Shown here: positions 8,619 to 20,280 of the stretch, in pieces
How the letters are laid out: every line of letters begins with the position of its first letter
Position numbering within the stretch: the stretch's first letter is position 1
Assembly (NCBI RefSeq): GCF_008123515.1
Contig: NZ_VSSR01000018.1
Coordinates: 1-64,000, forward strand
Direction of reading: 5' to 3'
Length of the DNA stretch: 64,000 nt
Source: Bradyrhizobium cytisi
Lineage (GTDB): Bacteria > Pseudomonadota > Alphaproteobacteria > Rhizobiales > Xanthobacteraceae
Program-made: the position numbers and the translations under genes
The notes under the pieces: model-generated
Told to the model about the DNA's origin: nothing
The model's database searches: none
The model's input: only the letters and a program-made list of their open reading frames with translations

Positions 8619-9737
8619 ATGAAGGTTACGGTCGAACGCGCGCAACTCCTGAAGTCGCTGGGCCATGTCCATCGCGTGGTCGAGCGCCGCAACACGATTC
8701 CGATCCTGGGCAACGTGCTGGTGCGCGCCGAGAACGCGAAATTGTCGCTGAAGGCAACCGACCTCGACCTCGAGGTCACGGAGACGCTGCCTGCGGAAAC
8801 CGCCACGGCCGGCTCGACCACCGTGCCGGCGCACATGTTCTACGACATCGTGCGCAAGCTGCCGGATGGCTCGCAGATCGTGCTGGAAGCCGACGGCGAC
8901 CGCGCGGTGCTGGCGATCCGCGCCGGCCGCTCGCGCTTCACGCTGCAGACCCTGCCGGAGAACGACTTCCCGGATCTCGCCACCGGCGAGCTGTCGCATT
9001 CGTTCTCGCTCGCCGCCAAGGACGTCAAGCGGCTGATCGACCGCACCCAGTTCGCGATCTCGACGGAAGAGACGCGCTATTACCTCAACGGCATCTATCT
9101 GCACGCCGCAAGCTCCGCGAACGCCGCGACCCTGCGCGGCGTTGCCACCGACGGCCACCGCCTCGCCCAGCTTGACCTGATCCAGCCCAAGGGCGCCGAG
9201 GGCATGCCCGGCGTGATCGTGCCGCGCAAGACCGTCGGCGAGGTGCAGCGCCTGATCGAGGACAACGAGGCCGAGGTCACGATCGAGCTGTCGCCCGTCA
9301 AGATCCGCTTCACCATCGGTAACGTGGTGCTGACCTCGAAGCTGATCGACGGCACCTTCCCCGATTACGGCCGCGTCATCCCGCAAGGCAACGACAAGGA
9401 GCTCGTCGTCGACAAGAAGGATTTCGAGAACGCGGTCGACCGCGTCTCGACCATCTCGAGCGAGCGCGGCCGCGCGGTGAAGCTGTCGCTGTCGCCGGGC
9501 AAGCTGGTGCTCTCGGTGACCAATCCGGATTCCGGCAGCGCCACCGAAGAGCTCGAGGTCGAGTACGCCTCCGACGCGCTCGATATCGGCTTCAACTCCC
9601 GCTATTTGCTCGACATCGCAGCCCAGATCGAAGGCGACGTCGCCACGCTCAAGCTCGCCGACCCGGGCTCGCCGACCCTGGTGCAGGACAAGGACGACAA
9701 GAGCGCGCTGTATGTGCTGATGCCGATGCGGGTGTGA
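8619..9737 (+). CDS. dnaN: DNA polymerase III subunit beta (sliding clamp)
   Basis: The beta clamp encircles DNA as a dimer and tethers polymerase III and other partners. The 372-residue product starts MKVTVERAQLLKSLGHVHRVVE and contains the three clamp folds. Conserved clamp motifs include RRNTIPIL near the start, GTFPDY in the third domain and the C-terminal LYVLMPMRV. Length is normal. The frame is open further upstream, but homology begins at the ATG at 8619. recF follows after 98 bases. Confidence 0.97.
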   Translation: MKVTVERAQLLKSLGHVHRVVERRNTIPILGNVLVRAENAKLSLKATDLDLEVTETLPAETATAGSTTVPAHMFYDIVRKLPDGSQIVLEADGDRAVLAIRAGRSRFTLQTLPENDFPDLATGELSHSFSLAAKDVKRLIDRTQFAISTEETRYYLNGIYLHAASSANAATLRGVATDGHRLAQLDLIQPKGAEGMPGVIVPRKTVGEVQRLIEDNEAEVTIELSPVKIRFTIGNVVLTSKLIDGTFPDYGRVIPQGNDKELVVDKKDFENAVDRVSTISSERGRAVKLSLSPGKLVLSVTNPDSGSATEELEVEYASDALDIGFNSRYLLDIAAQIEGDVATLKLADPGSPTLVQDKDDKSALYVLMPMRV

Positions 9738-9769
9738 GGGCTACCAGCCTCTTCACGCATTGACTACAT

Positions 9770-9810
9770 CCGTCATGGCCGGGCACAGCCGTCCGAAGGG
9801 CGGCGCCGCT
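9770..9810. repeat. partial palindromic repeat (related to type D)
   Basis: CGTCATGGCCGGGCACAGCC followed by GTCCGAAGGGCGG resembles one arm of the type D palindromes, but the matching second arm is missing. It lies between dnaN and recF. Confidence 0.45.
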
Positions 9811-9835
9811 GACGCGCGCCAATGACAAAGACCGC

Positions 9836-10972
9836 ATGACCCCCTCGCGCATTCATCGCCTGACACTGACGCATTTTCGCAATTATCGGGCGGCGGGGCT
9901 CGAGACGGCGGCTGACATGGTGGCGCTGGTCGGGCCGAACGGGGCGGGCAAGACCAATTGCATCGAGGCGATCTCGTTCCTGTCGCCCGGACGCGGCTTG
10001 AGGCGCGCCACGCTGGAGGACGTCGCCGACAACCAGGGCGACGGCTCCTGGGCGGTGTCCGTGCAAGCCGAGGGCGCGCTGGGGCTGGCCACGCTCGGCA
10101 CCGGCATTGACGCACCGCGACCCGACACCGCGGTCAGCCGGCGCTGCCGCATCGACCGCGAGCCGGTCAATTCGGCCGCCGCCTTCGGCGACCATATCCG
10201 GATGGTATGGCTGACGCCGGCGATGGACGGGCTGTTCATGGGCGCTGCTTCCGAGCGGCGGCGCTTCTTCGACCGCCTGGTGCTCGCGATCGACAGCGAG
10301 CATCCCAGCCGCATCAACGCGCTCGAACGTTCGCTGCGCTCGCGCAACCGCCTGCTCGAGACGCGCAATTATGACGACCATTGGTGTGACGCGATCGAGC
10401 GGGAGACCGCCGAGCTTGCGGTCGCGGTCGCCGCAACGCGCGGCCAGACCGCGGCGCGGCTGACCGGCATGCTGAACGCGCGCGCACAACAATCCGCGTT
10501 TCCGTCGGCGCAGATCGCGCTCGACGGCTGGATGGAGAACGCGCTGCTGACCGAGACCGCGACCTCGGTCGAGGACCGCTACCGCCAGATCCTGCGCGAC
10601 AACCGCCCGCGCGATGCGATTGCCGGCCGCACCACCGACGGGCCGCACCTCACCGACCTCCAGGTCATCTATGCGCCGAAGAGCACGCCGGCGCGCGACG
10701 CCTCGACCGGCGAGCAGAAGGCGCTCCTGATCGGCCTCGTGCTGGCGCATGCAACGCTGGTCGCCGAGATGACCGGCATTGTGCCGCTGCTCCTGCTCGA
10801 CGAGGTCGTCGCCCATCTCGACCCGAACCGGCGCGCGGCGCTGTTCGACGAGCTACGCAAGCTCGGCGCGCAGGTGTGGCTGACCGGCGCGGACCCTGCC
10901 GCCTTTGCCGAGATCGGCGCCGGCAGCGAGGTCTTTGACGTCGAGAGCGGACGCGTTTCCGCGCGGCGATAG
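9836..10972 (+). CDS. recF: DNA replication/repair protein RecF
   Basis: RecF is an SMC-like ATPase that loads RecA on gapped DNA at stalled forks, together with RecO and RecR. The 378-residue product has Walker A GPNGAGKT at residues 33-40, the ABC-type signature STGEQKALL and the Walker B region LLLLDEVVAHLD near residue 320. The N-terminal strand TLTHFRNYRA is typical. The position after dnaN matches the ancestral dnaA-dnaN-recF-gyrB order. Confidence 0.96.
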   Translation: MTPSRIHRLTLTHFRNYRAAGLETAADMVALVGPNGAGKTNCIEAISFLSPGRGLRRATLEDVADNQGDGSWAVSVQAEGALGLATLGTGIDAPRPDTAVSRRCRIDREPVNSAAAFGDHIRMVWLTPAMDGLFMGAASERRRFFDRLVLAIDSEHPSRINALERSLRSRNRLLETRNYDDHWCDAIERETAELAVAVAATRGQTAARLTGMLNARAQQSAFPSAQIALDGWMENALLTETATSVEDRYRQILRDNRPRDAIAGRTTDGPHLTDLQVIYAPKSTPARDASTGEQKALLIGLVLAHATLVAEMTGIVPLLLLDEVVAHLDPNRRAALFDELRKLGAQVWLTGADPAAFAEIGAGSEVFDVESGRVSARR

Positions 10973-11080
10973 AGGCCGTCGTTGAACCCGACCATTTTCC
11001 GTCGCGACTAGCTCCCTGAGGCCGCACCGACGGTGCCGCAGCGGCGATCCCACAGCGCGCGATGTCCTTGAGGAGTGACC

Positions 11081-14540
<3,460 letters not shown>

Positions 14541-14722
14541 GACCGGTTGCGCGCCTGGGAAGCCTGCCGCTCACGACTGCAACAGAACATGGTCCACAGT
14601 GTCCGTGCGCCCGATCTTCGAAACGCCGGCCTTGGCGGGCTCTTCGGGATGAGATCTCGTTTTGCGGCGACATGTTGGACAGTCTCGGCTGCCGTGCCGG
14701 AGTTGAACGGCCCATCAGCACC

Positions 14723-15601
14723 CTATTTCAGCCTGAGGGGTACCGATATCGGCGGGTTCGCAAACGTCGTTGAAAGACTGCGCAGGAGCTCCGTGGCATC
14801 GTTCCGCTCAAGTCCCGCTCGCGAGCAAACATAGGCGTTGAGGGCCGGTAATGGCGGCAAATAATACTCTTTCGCCTCTACCAGATCGCCAGGCGCGATC
14901 GATAAAGGAACGGCTCCCAGCCCTATCCCGGCTCTCACTGCCGTCATGCGCGCCTGATAATCCGGACTATAAAATACAATCCGATACGAGAGTCCTGCCT
15001 TTACGAGCGGACGGATCATGTAGTCGTCTTCAGGGAGGGTCACCAACGGGATTGGGTCGCCCGGTCTGATGACAAAGCCATTTGCACGAATCCAGACCAG
15101 CGGCACGCTGAACTGGTGGACAATCGTGTCCCTGAATTCGTGGTCCGAGTCCGGCGCAAAAACGCAGGCGATGTCAATGTAACCTTCCAAAAGGCCTTTC
15201 CTGATCGCGCTCGAATGATCAGCATGGACGAATATATTGGATAGAGCATCCGGAGGCCTGTCGTGCATGAAGCGTTCAACGAACGCGGTGCTAAGGCCGA
15301 GCCGCAGCGCAGTCGGCCCACCTTCCTTGCCCCCGAGTTGCAGCACCTGGTCGTTGGCATCCAGAATCTTACGAGCTTGAATCAAGACCAGCTTGCCCAG
15401 TTCCGTCGGCGTTGCGCCACTCGAGCTCTTCTGGAAAACTGCACCTCCGATCAGATTCTGCAAACGCTTTACCTGAGAGCTGACAGCCGGTTGCGAGAGC
15501 CCAAGACGCTCGCCAGCCTTGCTCAGGCTGCCAAGCTCTGTGATTGCGACAACCGTGCGCATAATCTCAATCGGGATAATGGTACCGTTCTTGCTTGACA
15601 T
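14723..15601 (-). CDS. LysR-family transcriptional regulator
   Basis: A LysR-type regulator of about 292 residues. The N-terminal winged helix-turn-helix reads IMRTVVAITELGSLSKAGERLGLSQPAVSSQVKRLQ, split here by position: residues 14-34 then 35-50. A substrate-binding domain follows, with PLVWIRANGF and a GIGLGAVP segment near the C terminus. Start could be the ATG at 15601 or 15628; the first is kept because GGGGAG lies just before it. The gene is convergent with gyrB. No divergent target gene is next to it, so its regulon is unknown. Base composition is lower in GC than gyrB by eye, which suggests acquisition. Confidence 0.88.
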   Translation of the reverse strand: MSSKNGTIIPIEIMRTVVAITELGSLSKAGERLGLSQPAVSSQVKRLQNLIGGAVFQKSSSGATPTELGKLVLIQARKILDANDQVLQLGGKEGGPTALRLGLSTAFVERFMHDRPPDALSNIFVHADHSSAIRKGLLEGYIDIACVFAPDSDHEFRDTIVHQFSVPLVWIRANGFVIRPGDPIPLVTLPEDDYMIRPLVKAGLSYRIVFYSPDYQARMTAVRAGIGLGAVPLSIAPGDLVEAKEYYLPPLPALNAYVCSRAGLERNDATELLRSLSTTFANPPISVPLRLK

Positions 15602-15634
15602 TCTCCCCACCAGCGTGCGCTTGATCATCGCCAA

Positions 15635-16109
15635 GGGACTGATCGACTAAACAGCGGTCCTGGTTGATTACGATCAAGGGAAAATCTTTTTAGCGGACAA
15701 AGCGCCGGCGTCGGACACGACAGCGCATAGCTCGTCCAATCCGTCATTATCCCATGCTGCGACACATGCGCCGACGCGCAAAATGCATATCAAAGCAGCC
15801 GTCGGTAACCGCTTTGAGCTTTATGAGCTCGCGCGTCAGGAGCGCAACCGAGCCAAACGCGATCTGCCCAATGGTTGAATACGTTGCAAACGTCGGTTTA
15901 GAAACATCGCAAGCTTCCTTGCGCGCTCTATCCTAAGTTTCAATCTTGAGCTTGGCAAGTTCCCGCCGATCCAATTCGAGACTGCTACCCTGTCGTACCC
16001 CCATTCAAACAGTGTCTCCCGTGCAGCGCTGACGTTTGGCTTTGCTCGAACTCCCGTCGGCTGATCTTACCTGGTTCACTCACACAAATTGCCGCCGGAT
16101 TGCGAACCC
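15635..16109. other. gene-poor interval
   Basis: I see no supported gene. The stretch is AT-richer than the surroundings and contains short open frames on both strands with stops and no family resemblance. It may be decayed remains of the chemoreceptor-like sequence that follows, but I could not align it. Confidence 0.4.
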
Positions 16110-16361
16110 TCACGCCAGTTCCGCCGCAGCGCGCTGCATGCTCGAGGCAATGTCGTCGGTGGCCGCGCTCTGCTCCTCGACCACCGCGGTGGTATTCGCG
16201 ACATACTCACTGACGTGTCCGATGGCGGATCGGATCGCGGTCATCGCGGTCGCAACGTCACCAGAGACGACATTGAGAGATTCGATTGAGCTTCCGCTAG
16301 AATTCGGCGCACCTATGCGCCTGATCCGGTTCAGCAGGTTACGCACAGTCCCGCGGCTCAC
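16110..16361 (-). pseudogene. remnant of a methyl-accepting chemotaxis protein
   Basis: About 80 codons resembling the C-terminal end of a chemoreceptor signalling domain: segments VSGDVATAMTAIRSAIGHVS and NTTAVVEEQSAATDDIA, then SSMQRAAAELA at the end. In complete receptors this segment follows a long coiled coil with the conserved hairpin tip, which is absent here. The N-terminal 25 codons do not look like a receptor. The fragment abuts the 3-prime end of the TadG-like gene (16364), suggesting that the receptor was truncated by rearrangement. It is unlikely to be functional. Confidence 0.6.
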
Positions 16362-16363
16362 GT

Positions 16364-18025
16364 CTAATTGACGAGCACTGCGCCGTCACAGCGGACGCCC
16401 GTGACCCAGACGTCGGCCTGGCCGACTCGCACACCAAGCGTTGACAGGGTCGAGGCGATGAGCTGATCGATCGACGTAGTCGCCCCCGACAGGATCCCGG
16501 CCACCGTCGACGTCAAACCCGGGATCGGAAGGCCTGCGCCATTGATGCTGAGCGACAGGTCGCCCAACAGGCTCGACGTCAAGGACGACGCAAAGTTCTG
16601 GGTCGAGACCGTCTTCGCCAGCTGAGACTGGATGTCGACATAAGTGAAGGTCACCGGCGTCGCCGACGTATTCCCCATCGCCGCGTGCGCACGGCCGGAT
16701 ACGTTCAGCCCGCCTACGCCAACCAGCACGGCTGGCGGAGGATTGGGCTTGCTGGTGAAGTTCGTCATGTCAGCCATGGAAACATTGCCGATCCAGGCAT
16801 CGACAATGCCGGGCGTCACGCCGAGATTGACCGTCGAATTGCTGACGTCCGGATGGCTGCAGGAGATGGCATCGAGCGTTGCCGTTCCCTGGGCGATCTC
16901 GATGTAAATCGGAAGATTGAGAGCGGGGACGAGACCACTTCCTCCGACCTGGACCGTGAGCAGGATTCTGGTTTGAGCAGTATGCACGCTCGCGCCCTGT
17001 GTCCCAAGCGTGACCCATCCCGATCCGACCGGTCTCTCCCCGATCGTCACAACCAGGCTTGCGTTCAAGACGCCGGGAAGCCCGAGATTGACTGACGTTG
17101 CGATTTGATGAGTACCGTTGGCCACTTCGGCAATCGCCGAGACGAGACTGTAGACCGAGAGGCTGATGCCGACTTTGGGTTTCTGGCCCACCGTGAGGCC
17201 GTTATATGGCCCCAGGTCAATCAGTGAGGCGAGGCTGAGCTTGTTCGAGAGACTCGATACCGCTTGCGAAATAGTCGACAGGGCAATTGTCGCCGAGCTT
17301 GCGCCGTTGGCGGCCTGTTGTGCAGCAAGCGCCGCTGCGATGGCATCGGACATCTTGACGTTGCCCGTCAAAAGGCTGTCGTAGGTCACTCCCGTCAGGT
17401 TCACGCGTGTCGCAAGGGCCGTCAGGAAATCGAAGGCATCGATCTTGGCATTGATCAGCGACTGATAATCCATCGCAGATAGTGAGAGGCTGGTGCCGAG
17501 CATGCCGCCAAGAATGGCGTTCAAGAGGCCGCCATTGATCGATGCCAGCCGTGAGCCGATCGCGAATGACGCGAGAGCGGTGCTGGACGCCGTCGCCGTC
17601 GTATTGATCGTGAAGTTGCTGCTGCCGGTAAAGTAGCGCGCGAAGTAAAGCGGCGTCTGAGTATTCAGGGTGACCCGCGCAGCGTTCGCCACGCCGGTCG
17701 CTGGCGTTACAAAGCGGGCCTGTGGCGTCACCGCCGAATTCGGCGTGTAGGTGCCGAGGTTCACCGCGACAAGCGAATTGGCAGGAAAATTGTTCTTCAC
17801 GACGGTTGCGGCCGCCGCATTATAGGCATTGGTGAGATTGCTCGCCGCGACGACCGCGGCAAGATCGGCGGCGCTCTGCGCCTTTCGCCTGTCGGCGAAG
17901 ATCGCGCCGACGTCGACGGCAAGGGCGGTGCAGCCGATGACCAGCGTCATCAAACCCGCGCCCATGATCGTGAAGTTGCCCGAAATGTCGGCACGAAAGC
18001 GATCAATGAGCGATTTGTGCCGCAT
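16364..18025 (-). CDS. TadG-like pilus-assembly/secreted protein
   Basis: A 553-residue protein with an N-terminal Tad-type leader: DRFRADISGNFTIMGAG followed by a hydrophobic helix (LMTLVIGCTALAVDVGAIFA) and the DRRKAQSAADLAAVVAA segment typical of TadG/TadE-like pseudopilins. The remaining 500 residues are Ser/Thr/Ala-rich, apparently extracytoplasmic, and repeat-poor. No von Willebrand A MIDAS motif is evident. One Cys lies in the C-terminal third (ISCSHPDVS) and another near the end. The start codon is 1 base from the end of the tadE-like gene, so the two form one transcript. No other tad genes are nearby. Confidence 0.8.
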   Translation of the reverse strand: MRHKSLIDRFRADISGNFTIMGAGLMTLVIGCTALAVDVGAIFADRRKAQSAADLAAVVAASNLTNAYNAAAATVVKNNFPANSLVAVNLGTYTPNSAVTPQARFVTPATGVANAARVTLNTQTPLYFARYFTGSSNFTINTTATASSTALASFAIGSRLASINGGLLNAILGGMLGTSLSLSAMDYQSLINAKIDAFDFLTALATRVNLTGVTYDSLLTGNVKMSDAIAAALAAQQAANGASSATIALSTISQAVSSLSNKLSLASLIDLGPYNGLTVGQKPKVGISLSVYSLVSAIAEVANGTHQIATSVNLGLPGVLNASLVVTIGERPVGSGWVTLGTQGASVHTAQTRILLTVQVGGSGLVPALNLPIYIEIAQGTATLDAISCSHPDVSNSTVNLGVTPGIVDAWIGNVSMADMTNFTSKPNPPPAVLVGVGGLNVSGRAHAAMGNTSATPVTFTYVDIQSQLAKTVSTQNFASSLTSSLLGDLSLSINGAGLPIPGLTSTVAGILSGATTSIDQLIASTLSTLGVRVGQADVWVTGVRCDGAVLVN

Positions 18026-18026
18026 C

Positions 18027-18437
18027 TCAAAAGCCTCCGTATGGGATCACTGCCGACCGGGTGATCGGAAATGGCAGGCGTGGCGTGAATGGAAGCGCAA
18101 ATATGAAGTCGGAAGACGCGTCGTACTGCACCGTTACGATGTAGATATTTGCGTCCGCGCCCGATGGCGCTGCAGTCACGCTGACCTTTGTTGCGTCCAG
18201 CAGAGGATAACTTCCAAGGTTCGTCGTGACGTAGGAAGTGGCGAGGCTGTTGCACTCGCTGTCATTCAAGCCGGCGATCGATGTTCGTGCCGCCTCGGCT
18301 GCGAGTTGCTGAACACCGTGGACCATCGTGAGATAGGATCCGAATACCACGATACCGAAGATGATCGTCAGGAACACCGGAAGCAGCATTGCGAATTCGA
18401 CCGCCGATGCACCACTCTCATTTCGCATGAAACGCAT
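18027..18437 (-). CDS. TadE-family pilus assembly protein
   Basis: A 136-residue TadE-like minor pilin. The N terminus MRFMRNESGASAVEFAMLLP matches the Tad class, where SGASAVEFA followed by a hydrophobic helix (VFLTIIFGIVVFGSYLTMV) marks the membrane-anchored pseudopilin stem. The C-terminal half is a small beta-rich extracytoplasmic domain. It lies directly upstream of the TadG-like gene with a 1-base gap. No cpaA prepilin peptidase or secretion ATPase is in the window, so these proteins must use a system encoded elsewhere or act alone. Confidence 0.85.
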   Translation of the reverse strand: MRFMRNESGASAVEFAMLLPVFLTIIFGIVVFGSYLTMVHGVQQLAAEAARTSIAGLNDSECNSLATSYVTTNLGSYPLLDATKVSVTAAPSGADANIYIVTVQYDASSDFIFALPFTPRLPFPITRSAVIPYGGF

Positions 18438-18800
18438 TAGAGGAGCCCCTGCTGTACGAACTTCTCCATAGTTTGCCCGATGCCTGTCTTACAAAGCGTA
18501 TAGGTGACGCAAGCTTAGGTTGAGGGGTTCATAAATGTTGATGGTGCCATAAGATTCAGCTCGTGACCGGCCCCTGACCCGATCGCGGTCACCTATGCCG
18601 GGCAAGGCTCATCGTTCTAATTTGCCCTCTCGGGGCGCCACCGGATCCGATCCGTTCTCCTGCTGGGCGCAACATCCGGTCGATTTCCGCAACAAATGAG
18701 CCGCAGACGGCGGGGCACAAAATTGATATTGGCGGCAATTCCCTATAGTTTCCGACATGATAGCGGCCCAGCCCAACTGAAACAGGAAGCGAGAACCCAA
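18438..18800. promoter_or_regulatory. divergent intergenic region with possible murA promoter
   Basis: This 363-base gap separates the tadE-like gene from murA. TTGATA at 18723-18728 and TATAGT at 18744-18749 could be a murA promoter, though the spacing of 15 bases is short. A GTGACCG/CGGTCAC dyad spans 18562-18591. No gene is visible. Confidence 0.35.
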
Positions 18801-20096
18801 GTGGCGCCCATCCAATATATCGTCGAGGGCGGTCACCGGCTCTCGGGCTCGATCGAGCCGGCCGGCAACAAGAATTCGGCGCTGCCGATCATCGCGGCCG
18901 CACTGCTCACCGAGCATCCGGTGACGCTGGAGAACGTGCCGCGGATCCGCGACACCGAGACCCTGGTCGAGCTGGTCCGCTCGGTCGGCGCGGCCGCGGA
19001 ATGGACCGCCCGCAACACGCTTCACATCCACGCCAGGAGCATCCGCGCCGCCGATCTCGATCCCGAGCTCTGCGTCCGCATCCGCGCCTCGATCCTGCTC
19101 GCAGGCCCCCTGCTCGCCCGCTGTGGCGAGGTGATGCTGCCGCCGCCCGGCGGCGACATCATCGGCCGGCGCCGGCTCGACACCCATATGCTCGCGTTGG
19201 AGCAACTCGGTGCCAAGGTCACCGCGACCGACCGGCTGGAATTCCGCGCGCCAAAGCTCACCGGCGCCGACGTGTTCCTCGACGAGCCGAGCGTCACCGC
19301 GACCGAGAATGCGCTGGTTGCCGCAGTCGCGGCTGACGGCGTCACCCATTTGCGCAACGCCGCCTCCGAGCCGCATGTGCAGGACCTCGCCAACTTCCTG
19401 GTCGCGCTGGGAGCGAAGATCGAGGGCATCGGCACCAACACCATGATCGTTCATGGCCCGGCGACGCTGGGGGAAGCGACCTACAGGATCCAGCCCGACC
19501 ATATCGAGGTCGGCTCGCTGATCGGTCTCGCCGCCGTGACGCGCTCGCCCCTGCGAATTGTCCGTGCCGGCGTCGAGCATCTGCGCTCGATCCGCATGGG
19601 TTTCGAGCGGCTCGGCATCGTCTGCCGCATCGAGGGCGACGACCTCATCGTGCCGTCGAACCAGACGCTGAAGATCCAGGACGATTTCGGCGGCCACGTG
19701 CCGAAGCTGGAGGACCAGCCCTGGCCGGCCTTCCCGGCCGATCTGATGTCGATCGCGATCGTCACCGCCACGCAGTGCGAAGGCGTGATCCTGATGTTCG
19801 AGAAGATGTTCGAGTCGCGGATGTTCTTCGTCGACAAGCTGATCGGGATGGGCGCGCGTATCGTGCTATGCGATCCGCATCGCGCCATCATCGCGGGGCC
19901 GAGCCGGCTGCACGGCGCGACGCTGAGCTCGCCCGACATCCGCGCCGGCATGGCGATGCTGCTCGCCGCCGTCTGTGCCGAGGGCACCTCCACCATCAAC
20001 AACGCCGACCAGATCGAGCGCGGCTATGAGCGCATCGACGAACGGCTGAACGCGCTGGGCGCGAAGATCCGGCGCGTGCCGGAACGGAAGGGGTGA
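18801..20096 (+). CDS. murA: UDP-N-acetylglucosamine 1-carboxyvinyltransferase, Asp active-site type
   Basis: MurA transfers enolpyruvate from PEP to UDP-GlcNAc, the first committed step of peptidoglycan synthesis. The 431-residue product begins at GTG 18801 (VAPIQYIVEGGHRLSG). The catalytic Lys lies in AGNKNSALP and the conserved Asp in PAFPADL. The Arg of the DIRAGMA motif is also present. The mobile loop reads PPPGGDIIGRRRLDTH, where E. coli has GGCTIG. Residue 119 is therefore Asp (GAC at 19155-19157) in place of the Cys that fosfomycin alkylates. Asp-type MurA enzymes are active and fosfomycin-insensitive in several bacteria. A second, Cys-type paralogue may exist elsewhere; the window cannot tell. 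Confidence 0.9.
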   Translation: MAPIQYIVEGGHRLSGSIEPAGNKNSALPIIAAALLTEHPVTLENVPRIRDTETLVELVRSVGAAAEWTARNTLHIHARSIRAADLDPELCVRIRASILLAGPLLARCGEVMLPPPGGDIIGRRRLDTHMLALEQLGAKVTATDRLEFRAPKLTGADVFLDEPSVTATENALVAAVAADGVTHLRNAASEPHVQDLANFLVALGAKIEGIGTNTMIVHGPATLGEATYRIQPDHIEVGSLIGLAAVTRSPLRIVRAGVEHLRSIRMGFERLGIVCRIEGDDLIVPSNQTLKIQDDFGGHVPKLEDQPWPAFPADLMSIAIVTATQCEGVILMFEKMFESRMFFVDKLIGMGARIVLCDPHRAIIAGPSRLHGATLSSPDIRAGMAMLLAAVCAEGTSTINNADQIERGYERIDERLNALGAKIRRVPERKG

Positions 20097-20119
20097 GGCT
20101 CTTTCAACCTGGCACTGGT

Positions 20120-20241
20120 CTCGTGCCCCGGACGCAGCGCAGCACGTCAGTGATGCGCTGCTGAGCCGGGGCCCATGTCACGGAGATCAGCGCCTGTGGC
20201 TTCTGGGTCCCGGCTCGCGCTTCGCGCGTCCGGGACACGAG
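20120..20241. repeat. intergenic palindromic repeat (type F)
   Basis: The left end CTCGTGCCCCGGACGC and right end GCGTCCGGGACACGAG are near-complements, with internal GCAGCGCAGCA/TGCGCTGCTGAG complementarity. It lies between murA and the MATE transporter gene. Confidence 0.75.
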
Positions 20242-20280
20242 AGCCATGTTTTCGTCGCCCTGCGATGCTACTGGATAGCC

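Noticed and set aside
15754..15936. 60-codon open frame in the LysR-MCP gap
   Set aside because: No ribosome-binding site, no resemblance and stops nearby on both strands; likely non-coding.
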